In this document: positions 36,488 through 38,889 of the stretch, one piece after another
Numbering within the stretch: position 1 is the first letter of the stretch
Layout of the letters: each line of letters starts with the position of its first letter
From: Candidatus Alkanophaga volatiphilum
GTDB lineage: Archaea; Halobacteriota; Syntropharchaeia; Alkanophagales; B39-G2
DNA length: 38,889 nucleotides
Direction of reading: 5' to 3'
Assembly (NCBI GenBank): GCA_029259545.1
Contig: JAPHEE010000016.1
Location: 1 to 38,889, forward strand
Program-made: the position numbers and the translations under genes
The notes under the pieces: generated by a model
What the model saw: only the letters and a program-made list of their open reading frames with translations
What the model was told of the DNA's origin: nothing
Databases searched by the model: none

Positions 36488-37720
36488 ATGAGCGGCAGTA
36501 TACCCTCTACAGCTGCCCTTGTATTCTTGCTTTCGCTCTTAGCGATTCTTACCATAGCGCCATTAGCCGTAGCTGCTGGGACCTCTGAAGTATCTAAATT
36601 TTGTGTCTCCCAAGTCTCACCGAAGGAGTTGTCGCCGGCGGAGCAGAGGGAGGTGGAAATTTCAATACGCAACTTGGGCACCACTGAGGTCTACCATGTC
36701 GCCGTTGAGGTTTTAGCCATCGAATCACCAATAAAAATCTTGGGAGCTACCCGTAAGGAGATAGGTACAGTTGCCGGTGGCAAGGAAGCTTCCGTAACTT
36801 ACGAAGTTTACGTGGACAAGGGGGCTGATGTCGGCGTTTATTACATTCCGCTGAGGGTTTTTTGGAGGGATGAATGGGGGGAGGAGGGCGAGCTGTGCAG
36901 CGAAACCATTTATTTTTCGCTAAGGGTGACGGGCTCGCTTAAAAGGGCTGAGATCGAAGTTCTAAGCGTAGAAACCGTTCCTGAGGTGGTGAAGCCTGGG
37001 GACACGTTCTCCCTTAAGATAAGGCTGAAGAACGTAGGCATTTCGGATGCAAGGGCTTTACGTGCGAACATCTCGGTGTCGTCGCCGTTCATGCCCGTAG
37101 GTGGCGACGTCGAGGAGTACTTGGGCGTGCTTAAGAGCGGAGAGGAAACGCTTGTGACATTTAACCTCAGCGTCGCCGCCGACGCACACACCTCGCAGCA
37201 TATATTCGAGCTGACGCTCCGCTACGAGGACGAAACGAGCAGAAACAACGTCGAGCGGAAGGAGATCGGCGTTTTCGTGCGTGGCGAGCCTTCTGTTTAC
37301 ATCCAAGAGATAACGCTGGAGCCGAGTAACTTGCAGCAAGGGAGCGAGGGCATACTCATGCTGAAACTGACGAACGTGGGCACCGACGCCGCAGAGGACG
37401 TGAGGGTGGAGGTTTCGAGTGTCGGGTTGCTCTCAGAGTCCTATTATTTCATTGGCGAGATCCCACCCGACTCTTCAGAAACTGCGGCGTTCGGCGTCTA
37501 TGTTGATGATGATGCGAAGGTTGGCATGTATGCTCTCAAAATAAATGTGCATTACAACGACCGTTTCGGCAAGGAGTACTCGTACACGAGGATTTATGAG
37601 GTGAGGGTTTTAGAAAAAGCCCCGCTCATACCACTAAGCTACGTGGTCGCGTTTTCCGTGATTGCGATTGCGCTGCTCGCCGGCGTTTACTTCGTGCAAA
37701 GGAGGGAGGATGAAGGCTAA
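36488..37720 (+). CDS. Secreted/anchored CARDB-type repeat protein (S-layer-like)
   Basis: N-terminal signal-like hydrophobic segment, three CARDB-like beta-sandwich repeats, C-terminal TM then QRREDEG. Confidence 0.75.
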   Translation: MSGSIPSTAALVFLLSLLAILTIAPLAVAAGTSEVSKFCVSQVSPKELSPAEQREVEISIRNLGTTEVYHVAVEVLAIESPIKILGATRKEIGTVAGGKEASVTYEVYVDKGADVGVYYIPLRVFWRDEWGEEGELCSETIYFSLRVTGSLKRAEIEVLSVETVPEVVKPGDTFSLKIRLKNVGISDARALRANISVSSPFMPVGGDVEEYLGVLKSGEETLVTFNLSVAADAHTSQHIFELTLRYEDETSRNNVERKEIGVFVRGEPSVYIQEITLEPSNLQQGSEGILMLKLTNVGTDAAEDVRVEVSSVGLLSESYYFIGEIPPDSSETAAFGVYVDDDAKVGMYALKINVHYNDRFGKEYSYTRIYEVRVLEKAPLIPLSYVVAFSVIAIALLAGVYFVQRREDEG

Positions 37721-38465
37721 GTTTAAGTTTGTACTCACGGGTTTGTTGATCGCATACATCGTGTTGCTACTGCCCTACGCCGTTCATGAGGGGTTAGGAG
37801 ACGCTGGCGTCGTGATCGCCGTTGAGAAGCTCCAGCCGCACGAAGTTCCCGAAATACTGCCGACTGCTGAGGAAGGCGAATACGTGCTTTTACTGCTTGA
37901 GGACAGCGTCTCGGAAGAGAGGGCGCTCGTAGTAGTCGAGAACGCCGTCGATGTCTCTGAAGGAGACGTATTGCTCATCAGAGATAAGACTGCAGAATGG
38001 TATGTAAACTGGCATGATTACGACTATTTCGGCGGCGAGCCCTTCGAGACGCTGGTCGTAGCCGGACGCGTCGAGCATGTTTCCACCGTGGAAAATCGCA
38101 TCGAGAAATTTCTGGCTTCAGGCGTCGGTGATATAGTATTCGGGCTTTCACTGCTGGGTTTTTACCTAATGCCGCTGTTAATTCTTGCTGTTTGCATTTA
38201 TGCGGAGCGTCGCTTCTCGCTTTGGCACGTCTTAGTAATGATGAGCGCCTTTTCGCTTGGCATACTTATTTGCAACGTATTTGCAACATTGCACGACGTG
38301 GAAGTGAGCGGGACGAGAAAAACATTTGGCGCCGCCTTTTTCGTGCTTTTAATTGCGGCGCTATGGCTCTGGAAATACGAGAGCGATGAGGCGAGGCGGG
38401 AAAAAATCTGGCGTCCTCTAAAGGCGGCATGGCAGCGTGTTATTGAACTGCTGGGAATGGTGTGA
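37710..38465 (+). CDS. Membrane protein of unknown function
   Basis: MKAKFKFVLTGLLIAYIVLLLPYAVHEGLGDAGVVI...; several predicted TM segments; AGGGAGG upstream; overlaps preceding gene by 11 bp, so probably co-expressed with the CARDB protein. Confidence 0.7.
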   Translation: MKAKFKFVLTGLLIAYIVLLLPYAVHEGLGDAGVVIAVEKLQPHEVPEILPTAEEGEYVLLLLEDSVSEERALVVVENAVDVSEGDVLLIRDKTAEWYVNWHDYDYFGGEPFETLVVAGRVEHVSTVENRIEKFLASGVGDIVFGLSLLGFYLMPLLILAVCIYAERRFSLWHVLVMMSAFSLGILICNVFATLHDVEVSGTRKTFGAAFFVLLIAALWLWKYESDEARREKIWRPLKAAWQRVIELLGMV

Positions 38466-38889
38466 TCACTGGTTCTGACCTCACCAGCGGACGGCGCTAG
38501 CTTCCCGCCGATGTCGGGACGTTCAGGATCGAGAGTGGAAAAATTTCTGTTCCTTTGGAAGAAGGCATGCCACCCAGCGGCGCTGAGAATCAACCTCGAC
38601 GCTGATGTACTCGTCGCTGTTAAAAACAAGGGTCACGAAGTATTATGAGAAGTTCTCGACGCAGCGGATGATGAAATCGTCAAATCGGTGATGCTGAAGC
38701 TCGTTGCAAGCGTGAAGCCCTTTGTGTTTCGCAACTAAAGAATGGGAAATTAAGGAAGTTTTTAAAGCTCAAAATGGCTGAATAAGCTAAGTCTTTTGGC
38801 ATTAAGCCTTAAATCAAAGCGACGCCAATTTGAGCAAAAGGGCTCGCTGGTGATGTTATGGACCCATCTAGGAGCAAGAAGCAGGTGCG

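Noticed and set aside
38858-38889. Possible start of a further + strand CDS (MDPSRSKKQV...)
   Set aside because: Only about ten codons before the window ends; cannot be assessed.
1-38889. CRISPR array
   Set aside because: No regularly spaced direct repeats were seen; repeats present are dispersed hairpin modules.

Overview
The window is euryarchaeal-type genomic DNA; gene content suggests a methanogen or alkane/methane-oxidiser relative, but lineage is not proven. Most of it is conserved housekeeping: Hsp20, NadE, ThrC, cobamide salvage/synthesis (CobS and a CbiZ-CobZ-like fusion), a split archaeal glutamate synthase operon, EF-2, methionine aminopeptidase, a [NiFe] hydrogenase with its maturation protease, an isocitrate/isopropylmalate dehydrogenase family protein, two RNase P protein subunits, TrpC, a dCMP-deaminase family protein, PurM, a HAD phosphatase, an MvhD-like protein and CARDB-type membrane proteins. 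Gene-poor stretches carry a frame-broken IS200/IS605 tnpB relic and a dispersed family of right-end (omegaRNA-like) hairpins. Two of these modules form a ~53-bp near-perfect inverted repeat around an AT-rich restriction-modification island, where the putative XcyI-like endonuclease gene has an apparent 1-nt T-run frameshift. Main items for follow-up: (1) a two-gene AAA ATPase + PD-(D/E)XK-like module; (2) two structured intergenic regions (~31980-32235 and ~32490-32580) that look like unannotated ncRNAs; (3) the tnpB-less hairpin family; (4) the R-M island with a second nuclease-like ORF; (5) an NMD3-like fragment without its zinc-finger part; (6) a 47-aa zinc-ribbon protein missed by the ORF track. 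All assignments are by reading motifs; no database search was run.
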